Assembly (NCBI GenBank): GCA_964636405.1
Contig: CAZWSI010000018.1
Span: forward strand, 1 to 42,617
Reading direction: 5' to 3'
Source: CAZKGE01 sp964636405
GTDB lineage: Bacteria > Bacillota > Clostridia > Christensenellales > CAG-138
DNA length: 42,617 nt
The notes under the pieces are model-generated. The model saw only the letters and a program-made list of their open reading frames with translations, ran no database searches and had not been told where the DNA came from. The position numbers and the translations under genes are program-made. Below are positions 7,914-15,732 of this stretch, in pieces (the first letter of the stretch is position 1; each line of letters opens with the position of its first letter).

Positions 7914-8693
7914 TTACAGGCTGGGGTAGAGGCACACGGTCCGACCGAGGCTTTCCACATACTCGAGTCGCACATCCGCGCCGTACACCTGCGCAAGGCG
8001 TTCGCGCGTGACGATCTCGCCGACGGGCCCGAAGCGGATCGCGCCCGTGCCGTCCACAAGCGCCGCCTTGCCGCCGAGCAGCAGCGCGTGATCCGGGTTG
8101 TGGGTGGTCACAATCACGCCGTAGCCCTCCTCCGAAAGCGCGCGGAGCATGCGGAGCACGCGGAGCTGGTTTGCAAAGTCGAGGTGCGCCGTGGGCTCGT
8201 CAAAGAGCACCGCGCGGGGCTTATTGACGATGGCCCGCGCAATGGCCGCCTGCTGCCGCTCGCCGCCGCTGAGCTGCGTGCAGGGCCTGCCGGCTAGCTG
8301 CGCGATACCCATTTGCGCAAGCGCGTCCATGGCGCGCCCACGTTCCGCCTTGCCCGGCGCGGAGAAAAGCCCCACGCCCGAGGCGCAGCCCATCAGCACA
8401 TAATCCAGCACCGTGTAGGCGAAGGCCGAGCTGTGCGTTTGCGGCACAAAGCCCGCAAAGGCTGCGACCTGTCGGGGCGTAAGCGCAGAAACGCTTTTTC
8501 CGCAGAGCAGCGTCTCGCCGCTTTGCGGCCGAAGCAACCCAAGCAGGCAATACAGCAGCGTGCTTTTGCCCGCGCCGTTCCTGCCCAAAACGCTGATCAC
8601 GTCCCCCTCGCCAAGGCACAGACTCGCGTCGCGCAGCACCCGCCGCGCCGTGTTGGGATAGGAAAACGTCAGTTCGCGCGCTTCGAAAATCAA
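7914..8693 (-). CDS. ABC transporter ATPase, FecE/BtuD type
   Basis: Cytoplasmic ATPase of an iron-complex/heme/corrinoid importer. Walker A is GRNGAGKS (about residues 37-44), then a Q-loop FVPQTH, signature LSGGERQQ, Walker B AVLFDEPTAHLD and the switch histidine TTHNPDH. The chosen start is TTG at 8693: AAAGGAGG lies seven bases upstream and the protein then begins with the family-typical IFEARELTFSYP. The TTG overlaps the permease stop as TTGA. An in-frame ATG at 8729 lies within the permease gene and was rejected. Length 259 residues is normal for the family. Confidence 0.93.
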   Translation of the reverse strand: MIFEARELTFSYPNTARRVLRDASLCLGEGDVISVLGRNGAGKSTLLYCLLGLLRPQSGETLLCGKSVSALTPRQVAAFAGFVPQTHSSAFAYTVLDYVLMGCASGVGLFSAPGKAERGRAMDALAQMGIAQLAGRPCTQLSGGERQQAAIARAIVNKPRAVLFDEPTAHLDFANQLRVLRMLRALSEEGYGVIVTTHNPDHALLLGGKAALVDGTGAIRFGPVGEIVTRERLAQVYGADVRLEYVESLGRTVCLYPSL

Positions 8694-9727
8694 AGGTCTC
8701 GCCTCCTTTGCCGCAGCAGCAGGAAGCAATAAAAGGGCGCGCCAATGACCCCTGTAAGGATGCTCACGGGCATTTCGGAGGCGCCAATGGTGCGCGTGAG
8801 CGTGTCCACCAGCAGCATAAACAGCGCGCCCGCAAGCCCGGAAACGGGGATAAGCCGCCTGTTTTCAGGGCCTACCAGCATGCGCGCAAGATGCGGCACC
8901 ACCAGCCCCACCCAGCCGATTGTGCCGGACACGCACACGGACGCGGCGGTCAGGAGCGTTGCGCAGCCCACCGCCAAGCCCCGCACAAGGCGCACATTCG
9001 CGCCAAGCGCACGGGCCTCCGTTTCGCCCATGGAGAGCACGTCGATCCACCAGGCCATGCCGATCAGCAGCGCCGCCGGAACGAGGATAAGCGGCAGCAC
9101 GGCAAGCAGCTCCCGCATCGTCACATAGGAAAAGCTCCCCATCGTCCAATAGGTGATGGACGCGAGCTGCGTATCGGGATCGGCCACATACTTCAAAAAG
9201 CCAAGCAGCGAGGAAAGCGCCGCGCCTACGATGATGCCGGAAAGCACCAGCATGAGGTTTGTGCGGTTGCCGATGAGCGCCGGTATGCCCGAAGCCAGCA
9301 GCACCGCCAGCACGCCGCCAATAAACGCGAAAAGCGAAAGGTATGCCGACGGGAGCGAAAGCAGGATGGCCGCCGCCGCGCCGATGCACGCGCCGCTCGA
9401 TACGCCGAGAAAATCAGGTGAAATGAGCGGGTTTTGGAAAACGCCCTGATAGGCGGCGCCCGACATGGAAAGCGCCGCGCCCACAAGCACGCTTGCCAGC
9501 ACACGCGGCACGCGCAAGCCGAATACGACGTTTTGCGTCATTTCGGAAGCGTCCGCAGGAAGTCCCCACAGCCCCTGCCAGAGCAGGCGCAAACATTCGG
9601 CTGGCCGGACGGGGTATTTGCCCACGCATATGGCCAGCACGACGCTCGCGGCAAGCAGGCACGCAAGCGCCGCCGCCGTCAGCGCCGCCCTGCCGCCCGA
9701 GGGTCTTTTTTCACGCATTATACGCAT
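8690..9727 (-). CDS. ABC transporter permease, FecCD/BtuC family
   Basis: Polytopic inner-membrane permease of 345 residues, with the family markers RVPRVLASVLVGAALSMSGA, GVFQNPLISPDFLGVSSGA and TIGWVGLVVPHLARMLVGP. The family imports Fe3+-siderophores, heme or cobalamin. The ATG at 9727 lies inside the last bases after the binding-protein stop (TAA at 9733-9735), with GGAG upstream. A single permease gene implies a homodimer. The substrate cannot be told from sequence. Confidence 0.93.
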   Translation of the reverse strand: MRIMREKRPSGGRAALTAAALACLLAASVVLAICVGKYPVRPAECLRLLWQGLWGLPADASEMTQNVVFGLRVPRVLASVLVGAALSMSGAAYQGVFQNPLISPDFLGVSSGACIGAAAAILLSLPSAYLSLFAFIGGVLAVLLASGIPALIGNRTNLMLVLSGIIVGAALSSLLGFLKYVADPDTQLASITYWTMGSFSYVTMRELLAVLPLILVPAALLIGMAWWIDVLSMGETEARALGANVRLVRGLAVGCATLLTAASVCVSGTIGWVGLVVPHLARMLVGPENRRLIPVSGLAGALFMLLVDTLTRTIGASEMPVSILTGVIGAPFYCFLLLRQRRRDL

Positions 9728-9732
9728 GCCCG

Positions 9733-10791
9733 TTACAGCTCCGGCCCGTAGCCAAGGTAGGCCGCGTCGAAGGTTCGCCCAAAGAGAAAGGTGTAGTATT
9801 CGTCGATCTCCTGCCGCAGCTCCTCGGCGGAGAAGAAATCCGGGTACATGCACCGAAGCATAAACATGGTCGCCAGCGCGCAGGACATGCCGGGCATATC
9901 CCAGGAATCGATTTTTGCGGGAATCTGATATACGCGGCAGTCCCGCACGGCGGATACGGCGCTCCACGCGTCGTCGGCAAGGAGCTTGTCCACGCTGTAT
10001 TCCAGCGCCGTGGAGCTGGTCAAAAACAGCACGTCCGGGTTCCAGCCAAACACGGTTTCCACGCCCGCGTTCATCCAATTGCGCCCGTTTTCCGTCCCGG
10101 CTGCAACGGGCAGCCCGCCCGCCCGCTCGATCATCCAGGTTTGCAGCATGTCGCCGCCCGCGACGCGCCCCAGCTCGCCGCCCATCACAAGCGCCGTTAC
10201 GCGCTCTTCGGCGGGAATGCCGGAAACGATCGTTTCAATCTTTGCAAATTTTCCCTTCAGCCAATCGGAAACCTCCGCCGCCCGCGCCTCGGCGCCAAAG
10301 TAACGCCCCATGACGGCCAGCGTATTGAGAATGTCGCCCAGATCCTCCACCGTAATGCAGAACACGTCCACGCCCAGCGCGGTTACGGCCTCGACGGTCT
10401 CCGGGTCGTTGGAGCGGTGCACGAGCACGTCGGGTGCAACGAGCGCCAGCGCCTCGAGATCGACCCGGCCCCGGCCGATTGTGCCCGCCGCGTCCAGATT
10501 TGCGTCCGCGTCCGTCCAGAAAATGGACTTTGTATTGATTGCCCGCACGCGGTCGGTGAGCCGCAGCGCGACGAGGAAGGGCACGGACACAGCGTAGACC
10601 GACGCGATGGTGCGCGTTTCCGGCGCGTCCGGGCAGATCAGCGCGCGGCCCGCGCCGTCGACGATCATCTTATCAGGAAGCGGCGTTTCCGTTGGCAGCG
10701 GCGAGGCGGGGGACTTGCTTTGCGCCCCGCAGCCCGGCAAAATTGCCGCGCAGAGCGTCAGGATGAGAAGCAGAGCGACAATGCGTTTCAT
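9733..10791 (-). CDS. ABC transporter substrate-binding lipoprotein, FepB/BtuF-like
   Basis: A 352-residue type III binding protein. Its signal peptide ends in the lipobox ILPGC (Cys21), then a Pro/Thr linker and two lobes joined by a long helix. Recognisable pieces are RTIASVYAVSVPFLVAL, LEALALVAPDVLVHRSN, GVDVFCITVEDLGDILNTLA and WNPDVLFLTSS. It binds an iron chelate, heme or corrinoid outside the membrane and delivers it to the 8690-9727 permease. It starts 10 nt after the SGAT-motif gene. The neighbouring ornithine mutase needs B12, so a corrinoid is one reasonable guess, without direct evidence. Confidence 0.9.
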   Translation of the reverse strand: MKRIVALLLILTLCAAILPGCGAQSKSPASPLPTETPLPDKMIVDGAGRALICPDAPETRTIASVYAVSVPFLVALRLTDRVRAINTKSIFWTDADANLDAAGTIGRGRVDLEALALVAPDVLVHRSNDPETVEAVTALGVDVFCITVEDLGDILNTLAVMGRYFGAEARAAEVSDWLKGKFAKIETIVSGIPAEERVTALVMGGELGRVAGGDMLQTWMIERAGGLPVAAGTENGRNWMNAGVETVFGWNPDVLFLTSSTALEYSVDKLLADDAWSAVSAVRDCRVYQIPAKIDSWDMPGMSCALATMFMLRCMYPDFFSAEELRQEIDEYYTFLFGRTFDAAYLGYGPEL

Positions 10792-10801
10792 AACAGTATC
10801 C

Positions 10802-11191
10802 TCACGAAGCGGCTGTCAGCGCGTCGAGCGCGCCGAGATCAAGGCCCCCGTTAACAAACGCTCCGGACGCGGCCTCGCACAGCCCTCGGAACAGCCCCTC
10901 GCTGCGGTTTTTCGACTCCCGCACGGAGAGCGGAACGCTCGAAACCACGCCGGGCCCCTCTGCCGCGAGGGTCGCGCCGGAAATGGCGGCGATGTTATAG
11001 GGCATGACAGCGTCGCTTGTTACGCCTCGGTTGTTGATGTGCTGATAGGGGCTCAAGGCATAATCCGCGCCGAAACAGTTTCGCTGCGCGGGCGCTTGTG
11101 TGAAGGCGCAGGCAAAGCATAGCGGCAGAATGACGGGAAGAACAAGCAAAAGAGCCGCCCTGCGCGGCAGAAAAAGGAGGCAACGCATCAT
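10802..11191 (-). CDS. small secreted protein with SGAT motif
   Basis: A 129-residue exported protein: basic N-terminus, hydrophobic segment to about residue 30, then YQHINNRGVTSDAVMPYN, IAAISGATLAAEGPGVVSS and VPLSVRESKN. The SGAT core resembles the threonine site where FMN is attached covalently in NqrC/RnfG-type FMN-binding domains, but the surrounding sequence differs, so flavinylation is only a possibility. I recall similar stretches in larger clostridial proteins with molybdopterin-like domains; this copy looks cut short. ATG 11191 follows AAAGGA. It is the first gene of the importer operon, read from the promoter at 11303-11331. Confidence 0.65.
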   Translation of the reverse strand: MMRCLLFLPRRAALLLVLPVILPLCFACAFTQAPAQRNCFGADYALSPYQHINNRGVTSDAVMPYNIAAISGATLAAEGPGVVSSVPLSVRESKNRSEGLFRGLCEAASGAFVNGGLDLGALDALTAAS

Positions 11192-11302
11192 ACAACCGAT
11201 CCTTTCCGCAATGGGAGGCGGAAGCGTTTCCAATTCCACCTTATCGTCCGAACGTCCATACGCATTGCGCTTCAGGCCCGCCGGATCGAATCTGTTTCTA
11301 TG

Positions 11303-11331
11303 AATGTATCCTGAAACGGCGTTTGTGTCAA
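11303..11331 (-). promoter_or_regulatory. promoter of the ABC importer operon
   Basis: On the minus strand TTGACA (11331-11326) and TACATT (11308-11303) are separated by exactly 17 bp, a near-consensus housekeeping promoter. It lies about 110 nt upstream of the SGAT-protein start, leaving a leader of about 105 nt in which I see no known riboswitch; in particular there is no obvious B12 box. Confidence 0.75.
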
Positions 11332-11376
11332 GACCGTGTGATGCCCCTTGCGGCGGTGAAGGGGAAGAAAAACGGT

Positions 11377-11525
11377 CAGGGCATGTTCATGAAAGCTTTT
11401 CAGGCAATTAGGCGCTCTGTGCGCCTGTGTAATCGATTCTTGCGGCTTCGTTTTGAAGTTTTCTTCAAAATCAGCGCGAAAACTCTTTCTCTGCAAGCCG
11501 CAGACTTTTTCATGAACATGCCCTG
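11377..11525. mobile_element. 149-bp MITE, copy 2, with 10-bp target duplication
   Basis: The same 149-bp element as at 5439-5587, with no base differences and in the same orientation. Its own target duplication is different: GAAAAACGGT at 11367-11376 and 11526-11535. It sits between two divergent promoters, 45 bp behind the -35 of the importer operon and 19 bp before the -35 of the aminotransferase gene, without breaking either. Together with the promoters it accounts for the gene-free stretch 11192-11624. Confidence 0.93.
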
Positions 11526-11544
11526 GAAAAACGGTTTTTCCGTA

Positions 11545-11573
11545 TTGCCTGCGCGCCTGTCGCATGATAATAT
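11545..11573 (+). promoter_or_regulatory. promoter of the aminotransferase gene
   Basis: TTGCCT (11545-11550) and TAATAT (11568-11573) with a 17-bp spacer, about 50 nt upstream of the start at 11625. It begins just outside the right target duplication of the MITE. Confidence 0.65.
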
Positions 11574-11624
11574 ATATCATTCCTTCCTGCGGCCACGTCG
11601 CGGAGACATGCTAAGGAGCAAGCT

Positions 11625-12818
11625 ATGCTGCGTTTTTCCGAAAAGATCGAATCGTGCGGCCTTTCGCCCATGCGCAAGTTCCATCCTCTGGCGCAGGAGG
11701 CGCGCGCGCGGGGCGTGCGCATCTATAATCTGAATATCGGCCAGCCGGATATCGAAACGCCGCGGGTCTATTACGAGGCGGCCTTTGCGCAAGCGGATCG
11801 CGTGCTCAGCTATGCGCCCTCGCCCGGCATTCCGAAGCTTATCGATGCGGTATGCCGCTATTACGGGCGGCTTGGCGCGCATCTGACCGAGGACGATGTG
11901 CTTGTTACGACCGGCGGGAGCGAGGCGCTGTCCATTCTCATGCCCTGCATCCTCAACGAGGGGGATGAGGTGATTGTGCCGGAGCCGTTTTATCCGAATT
12001 ACAACAGCTTCATCCGTGCCACGGGGGGCGTCATTTGCCCGCTGACGACCTGCCCGGAGGAGGGCTACCGCTTCGCCGTGCGGGCGCGCATCGAGGGCCT
12101 GATCAACGCGCGCACCCGCGCCATCCTCCTGTCCAATCCCGGCAATCCAACCGGCACGGTGCTTTCGCCCGAGGAATTGCGGCTTATTGCGGACATTGCC
12201 AAGGAGCGCGGACTGTATTTAATCGTGGACGAGGTCTACCGCGAGTTCGTCTACGGCGGCGAGCCGCTTTCTACGGCGCTGACGCTTTCGGACATGGACG
12301 AGCATGTGGTCTTGATCGATTCCGTTTCCAAACGCTTTTCCGCCTGTGGGGCGCGCATCGGCATGCTGATCTCTCGCAATCACGCGCTGTTGCAGCATGC
12401 CCTCAAGCTTTGTCAGGCGCGGCTTTCGGTGGCTTCGCTCGATCAGGCGGGCTCGACTGCGCTGTACGGCATGGAAGCTTCCTATTTCGACGCTGTGCGA
12501 GAGGAATACCGCCTGCGGCGCGATACCATCTATCAAAAGCTGCTTGAAATCCCCGGCGTGGTGTGCGCGGAGCCAAAGGGCGCGTTCTACCTCATGGCCA
12601 AGCTTCCCGTGGACGACGCGGATCTGCTTCAAACCTTCCTGCTGCGGGAATTTGACGACGCGGGCGAAACGCTCATGTTCGCACCCGGCGCGGGCTTCTA
12701 TGCAACGCCCGGCGCGGGCCGCAACGAGGTGCGGCTTGCCTATGTGCTGAATGCGCCGGAGCTGTCCCGCTCCATGGAGATTCTCCGTGCGGGAATAAAA
12801 GCCTACAACGCGCGCTGA
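11625..12818 (+). CDS. PLP-dependent class I aminotransferase
   Basis: A 397-residue fold-type I aminotransferase of the aspartate/aromatic/branched-chain group. Visible motifs are NIGQPDIETP near the N-terminus, SYAPSPGIPKL, TTGGSEALSILMPC, LLSNPGNPTGTVLS, DEVYREFVYGG and SVSKRFSACGARIG, which holds the PLP lysine. The start follows AAGGAG. It may supply or drain amino groups in amino-acid fermentation, but the exact substrate cannot be read. It is monocistronic, with its own promoter and terminator. Confidence 0.92.
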   Translation: MLRFSEKIESCGLSPMRKFHPLAQEARARGVRIYNLNIGQPDIETPRVYYEAAFAQADRVLSYAPSPGIPKLIDAVCRYYGRLGAHLTEDDVLVTTGGSEALSILMPCILNEGDEVIVPEPFYPNYNSFIRATGGVICPLTTCPEEGYRFAVRARIEGLINARTRAILLSNPGNPTGTVLSPEELRLIADIAKERGLYLIVDEVYREFVYGGEPLSTALTLSDMDEHVVLIDSVSKRFSACGARIGMLISRNHALLQHALKLCQARLSVASLDQAGSTALYGMEASYFDAVREEYRLRRDTIYQKLLEIPGVVCAEPKGAFYLMAKLPVDDADLLQTFLLREFDDAGETLMFAPGAGFYATPGAGRNEVRLAYVLNAPELSRSMEILRAGIKAYNAR

Positions 12819-12868
12819 GGCATTCTTTGCGCGGCCGCGCATTCGACAAATATATCTGCAATTATGCG

Positions 12869-12896
12869 AAAAAGCGACAGGATTGCGTCGCTTTTT
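12869..12896 (+). terminator. rho-independent terminator of the aminotransferase gene
   Basis: AAAAAGCGAC pairs perfectly with GTCGCTTTTT around an 8-nt loop, with the T-run as the end of the 3' arm. It is 50 nt after the stop codon. Confidence 0.85.
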
Positions 12897-12909
12897 GCGG
12901 TATCGACAC

Positions 12910-12938
12910 TTGCGGCCCCCCTACAATTGGTATATACT
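12910..12938 (+). promoter_or_regulatory. promoter of the nucleotide-sugar dehydratase gene
   Basis: TTGCGG (12910-12915) and TATACT (12933-12938), 17-bp spacer, about 30 nt before the start codon. Confidence 0.65.
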
Positions 12939-12967
12939 AGGTGCAACTATACACAAGGAGCTGTTAT

Positions 12968-14872
12968 ATGAACGATCCTAAGACACGAACGGGCATCGAA
13001 CGCATCGCGCGCATTGCCGGACTTGTGGCAATCGATCTTGCGCTGGTGTTCTTTTCGTTGGTCCTGGCGACCATGGTTGCGGTCGAGGCGAAGGGGGCGA
13101 GCTTCCGCTTCCCTTTCTATGATAACGGGCAGGTTACGTTCAGCTATTTGCAAATTCTCCTTACGCTCGGCATTTATATCCTTTGCTTTTCGCTCTTTCG
13201 CATGTACAGCGATATCTGGACCAAGTCGGGGGTGGGGGAGAACTTCTATATCCTCGCGGCTCTCGCAATCGGCACGGGGCTTTGCCTCGTCATCAACATT
13301 CCCTTCGGAAACGAAAACAAGTTTAATTTCTGCTTCGCGGGCATGATCCTTTTGCCGCTGCTCTTTCTTGAGCGTTATGCGGCGCGCATTGTGCGGCGGC
13401 TCAAACGCGAGCTTGCCAGCCGGAACCGCGAGAACAAGAGGCCTATCCTCATCGCGGGCGCGGGCTTTTTCGGAACCTACGTGCTCGCGCAGATCGCGTC
13501 CGGCGTGGGGGAGAAGGACGGCTATGTCGTCGCCTTTGTCGACGACGATCCGGCCAAACAGGGCACGCGCGTTCACGGCGTGCCGGTGCGCGGCACTACG
13601 GCGGATATCCCGTGGCTGGTCAACCAGCTTGGCGTGCGGGAAATCATCATCGCTATCCCCTCCATCAATGATCGCAAGCAGGCGGATCTTGCCGCGCTGT
13701 GCAAATCCACGCGTTGCCGCGTGCGCATGGTTTCGCCGCTGCGGGATTTGGACGCGCCGCCCACCATGCGTGATATTCGCGAGATCAAGGTAGACGATAT
13801 CCTTTTCAGACCCGAGGTTTTGCTCGACAAGGAAGGCATCGCGGCCTATATCCAGCACAAGACTGTGCTGGTCACGGGCGGCGGCGGTTCCATCGGCTCG
13901 GAAATTTGCAGGCAGGTGGCGTCCTTTTACCCGGAGCGTCTGGTTATATTCGATATTTACGAAAACAACGCCTATGAGCTGCTGTGCGAGTTTTCGCGCA
14001 AGCATCCGTGGCTGAACGCCACGGTGCGCATCGGCTCAGTGCGCGAGCGCAAGCGCGTCGATCAGATCATGGAGGAGTTCAAGCCCGATCTCGTGCTGCA
14101 TTGCGCCGCGCACAAGCATGTGCCGCTCATGGAGGAATCGCCCGGCGAGGCCGTGAAAAACAACGTGCTGGGTACGATGAACGTGCTCTATTCCGCGGGC
14201 GAGCATGGGGTCAAGCGCTTTGTGCAGCTTTCCACGGATAAGGCGGTCAACCCGACAAACGTCATGGGCGCGTCCAAGCGCGTGACGGAGCTTGTTGTAC
14301 AGGAATATGCCAAGAGCAGCAAAATGAAGTGCATGACGGTGCGCTTTGGCAATGTTTTAGGCTCCTACGGCAGCGTGATTCCGCTCTTTGAGCGGCAGAT
14401 TATGGACGGCGGACCCGTGCTCGTGACCGATCCGAACATCACGCGGTATTTCATGTCTATCCCGGAGGCTGCGCAGCTCGTGCTTCAGGTGGGCGCGCTT
14501 GGCGAAACCGGCGCGGTATATGTGCTCGATATGGGCGAGCCGGTAAAGATCCTCGATCTGGCCGAAAAGCTCATCCGCTACCATGGCTATACGCCCTATA
14601 CGGATATTCCCATCGAGTTTGTCGGCCTGCGGGCGGGCGAAAAGATGTATGAGGAGCTTGTGATGGACGACGAGGATCAGGCCATGGAGCCCACAAGCCA
14701 CAACCGCATCATGCGCGCACAGCCCACGCAGTCCATCGCCCCTCATTTCCAGCAGAAACTGGAGGCGCTCCTTGCAGCCGCCTCTGCCTGCGAGGGCGAT
14801 ATACTGCCCCTGCTTTCGGACGTTCTTCCCAATTTTCGTCACGCGCATAACGGGAATGCGGAAAAGGAGTAA
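12968..14872 (+). CDS. membrane nucleoside-diphosphate-sugar 4,6-dehydratase/epimerase, CapD/PglF type
   Basis: A 634-residue polysaccharide-biosynthesis protein. Four transmembrane segments fill roughly residues 15-140. A first Rossmann-like domain follows (LIAGAGFFGTYVLA, about 161), then the catalytic SDR domain with TGGGGSIGSE (about 303). HCAAHKHVPLMEESP, STDKAVNPTNVMGASKR and RFGNVLGSYGSVIP are all typical of PglF/CapD enzymes that make UDP-4-keto-6-deoxy sugars. ATG 12968 follows AAGGAG at good distance, so an ATG at 12941 was rejected. No glycosyltransferase or other sugar gene is adjacent, so the end product is unknown. Confidence 0.93.
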   Translation: MNDPKTRTGIERIARIAGLVAIDLALVFFSLVLATMVAVEAKGASFRFPFYDNGQVTFSYLQILLTLGIYILCFSLFRMYSDIWTKSGVGENFYILAALAIGTGLCLVINIPFGNENKFNFCFAGMILLPLLFLERYAARIVRRLKRELASRNRENKRPILIAGAGFFGTYVLAQIASGVGEKDGYVVAFVDDDPAKQGTRVHGVPVRGTTADIPWLVNQLGVREIIIAIPSINDRKQADLAALCKSTRCRVRMVSPLRDLDAPPTMRDIREIKVDDILFRPEVLLDKEGIAAYIQHKTVLVTGGGGSIGSEICRQVASFYPERLVIFDIYENNAYELLCEFSRKHPWLNATVRIGSVRERKRVDQIMEEFKPDLVLHCAAHKHVPLMEESPGEAVKNNVLGTMNVLYSAGEHGVKRFVQLSTDKAVNPTNVMGASKRVTELVVQEYAKSSKMKCMTVRFGNVLGSYGSVIPLFERQIMDGGPVLVTDPNITRYFMSIPEAAQLVLQVGALGETGAVYVLDMGEPVKILDLAEKLIRYHGYTPYTDIPIEFVGLRAGEKMYEELVMDDEDQAMEPTSHNRIMRAQPTQSIAPHFQQKLEALLAAASACEGDILPLLSDVLPNFRHAHNGNAEKE

Positions 14873-14935
14873 TCCGCTTGCGACGCCGGGGTGGCGCGCC
14901 GGATGGAACGGAGTTATTCATTCTAAAAGCAAATC

Positions 14936-14964
14936 GGCCCGGCGAGCGCAAGCTTTACCGGGCC
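14936..14964. terminator. stem-loop between convergent genes
   Basis: GGCCCGG and CCGGGCC form a 7-bp GC stem around a 15-nt loop, with short T-rich sequence on both sides. It probably serves the dehydratase gene (plus) and the ABC exporter operon (minus). Confidence 0.6.
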
Positions 14965-15022
14965 TTACTTATGCCGTATTCGAATTCCCGTTAAGCGGAG
15001 CCGTGCCGGTGACTTGCGCCGC

Positions 15023-15715
15023 CTAGGCCTCCAGAGCCTGCTTGGGCATCTCCACCAATACGCCGTCCTGCATGCGGGCTACCACGTCCACGCGGTCGAG
15101 TATGCCCAGATCGTGCGTGACGATGACAACGCAATAGTTTTCCCGGCGCGCAAGGCCGGTAAGAATATCGATGATCTTCGCGCTGTTTTCCTCGTCGAGG
15201 TTGCCCGTCGGCTCGTCGGCAAGCAGGATGCCCGTTTCTGTTACAAGCGAGCGCGCAATGGCCACGCGCTGCTGCTCGCCGCCGGAGAGCATGCCGGGGA
15301 AGCTGTTGACCAGCTCCGGCGGGAGGCCGACGCGCTCGATGCAGGCAAGCGCCTTTTCGCGCGCGAGCTTGGTCGGCACATGCGAAAGCTCCAGCGGATA
15401 CATCACGTTCTCGAGCGCCGTGAGCATGGGAAAGAGCCGGAAGCTCTGGTAGACCACGGCGACGCTCTTGCGCCGGTAAAGGTTGAGATCCGTTTCGCGC
15501 GTGGTGCGTCCGCCGGCTGTCACCTCGCCCCCACAGGGCAGATGAAGCCCTGCCATGAGCGAAAGGAGCGTCGTTTTGCCCGAGCCGGATTTGCCGATCA
15601 CGGCGTAGGTCTTGCCGTGCTCAAAGCGCCAGTTTACGCCCTTGAGCACCTCGGTGACGCGGTATTTGTTTGCGTAGCGGTAGCAAACGTTGTTGAGAGA
15701 AAGCGCTGTGTCCAT
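15023..15715 (-). CDS. ABC exporter ATPase, MacB/LolD type
   Basis: A 230-residue ATPase with Walker A GKSGSGKT (about 41-48), Q-loop VVYQSFRLFP, signature LSGGEQQR, Walker B ILLADEPTGNLD and switch VTHD. LADEPTGNLD is typical of the LolD/MacB/FtsE group, which partners with FtsX-like permeases. It lies 17 nt after the permease gene. Likely roles are export of a peptide, lipoprotein or antimicrobial, or mechanotransmission in the envelope; nothing in the locus says which. Confidence 0.92.
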   Translation of the reverse strand: MDTALSLNNVCYRYANKYRVTEVLKGVNWRFEHGKTYAVIGKSGSGKTTLLSLMAGLHLPCGGEVTAGGRTTRETDLNLYRRKSVAVVYQSFRLFPMLTALENVMYPLELSHVPTKLAREKALACIERVGLPPELVNSFPGMLSGGEQQRVAIARSLVTETGILLADEPTGNLDEENSAKIIDILTGLARRENYCVVIVTHDLGILDRVDVVARMQDGVLVEMPKQALEA

Positions 15716-15732
15716 ATCCGTTTCTCCTCCGC

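Noticed and set aside
11192..11300. Possible cobalamin or iron riboswitch in the importer leader
   Set aside because: The ~105-nt leader is short and lacks a recognisable B12 box or other conserved core; only small hairpins are seen.
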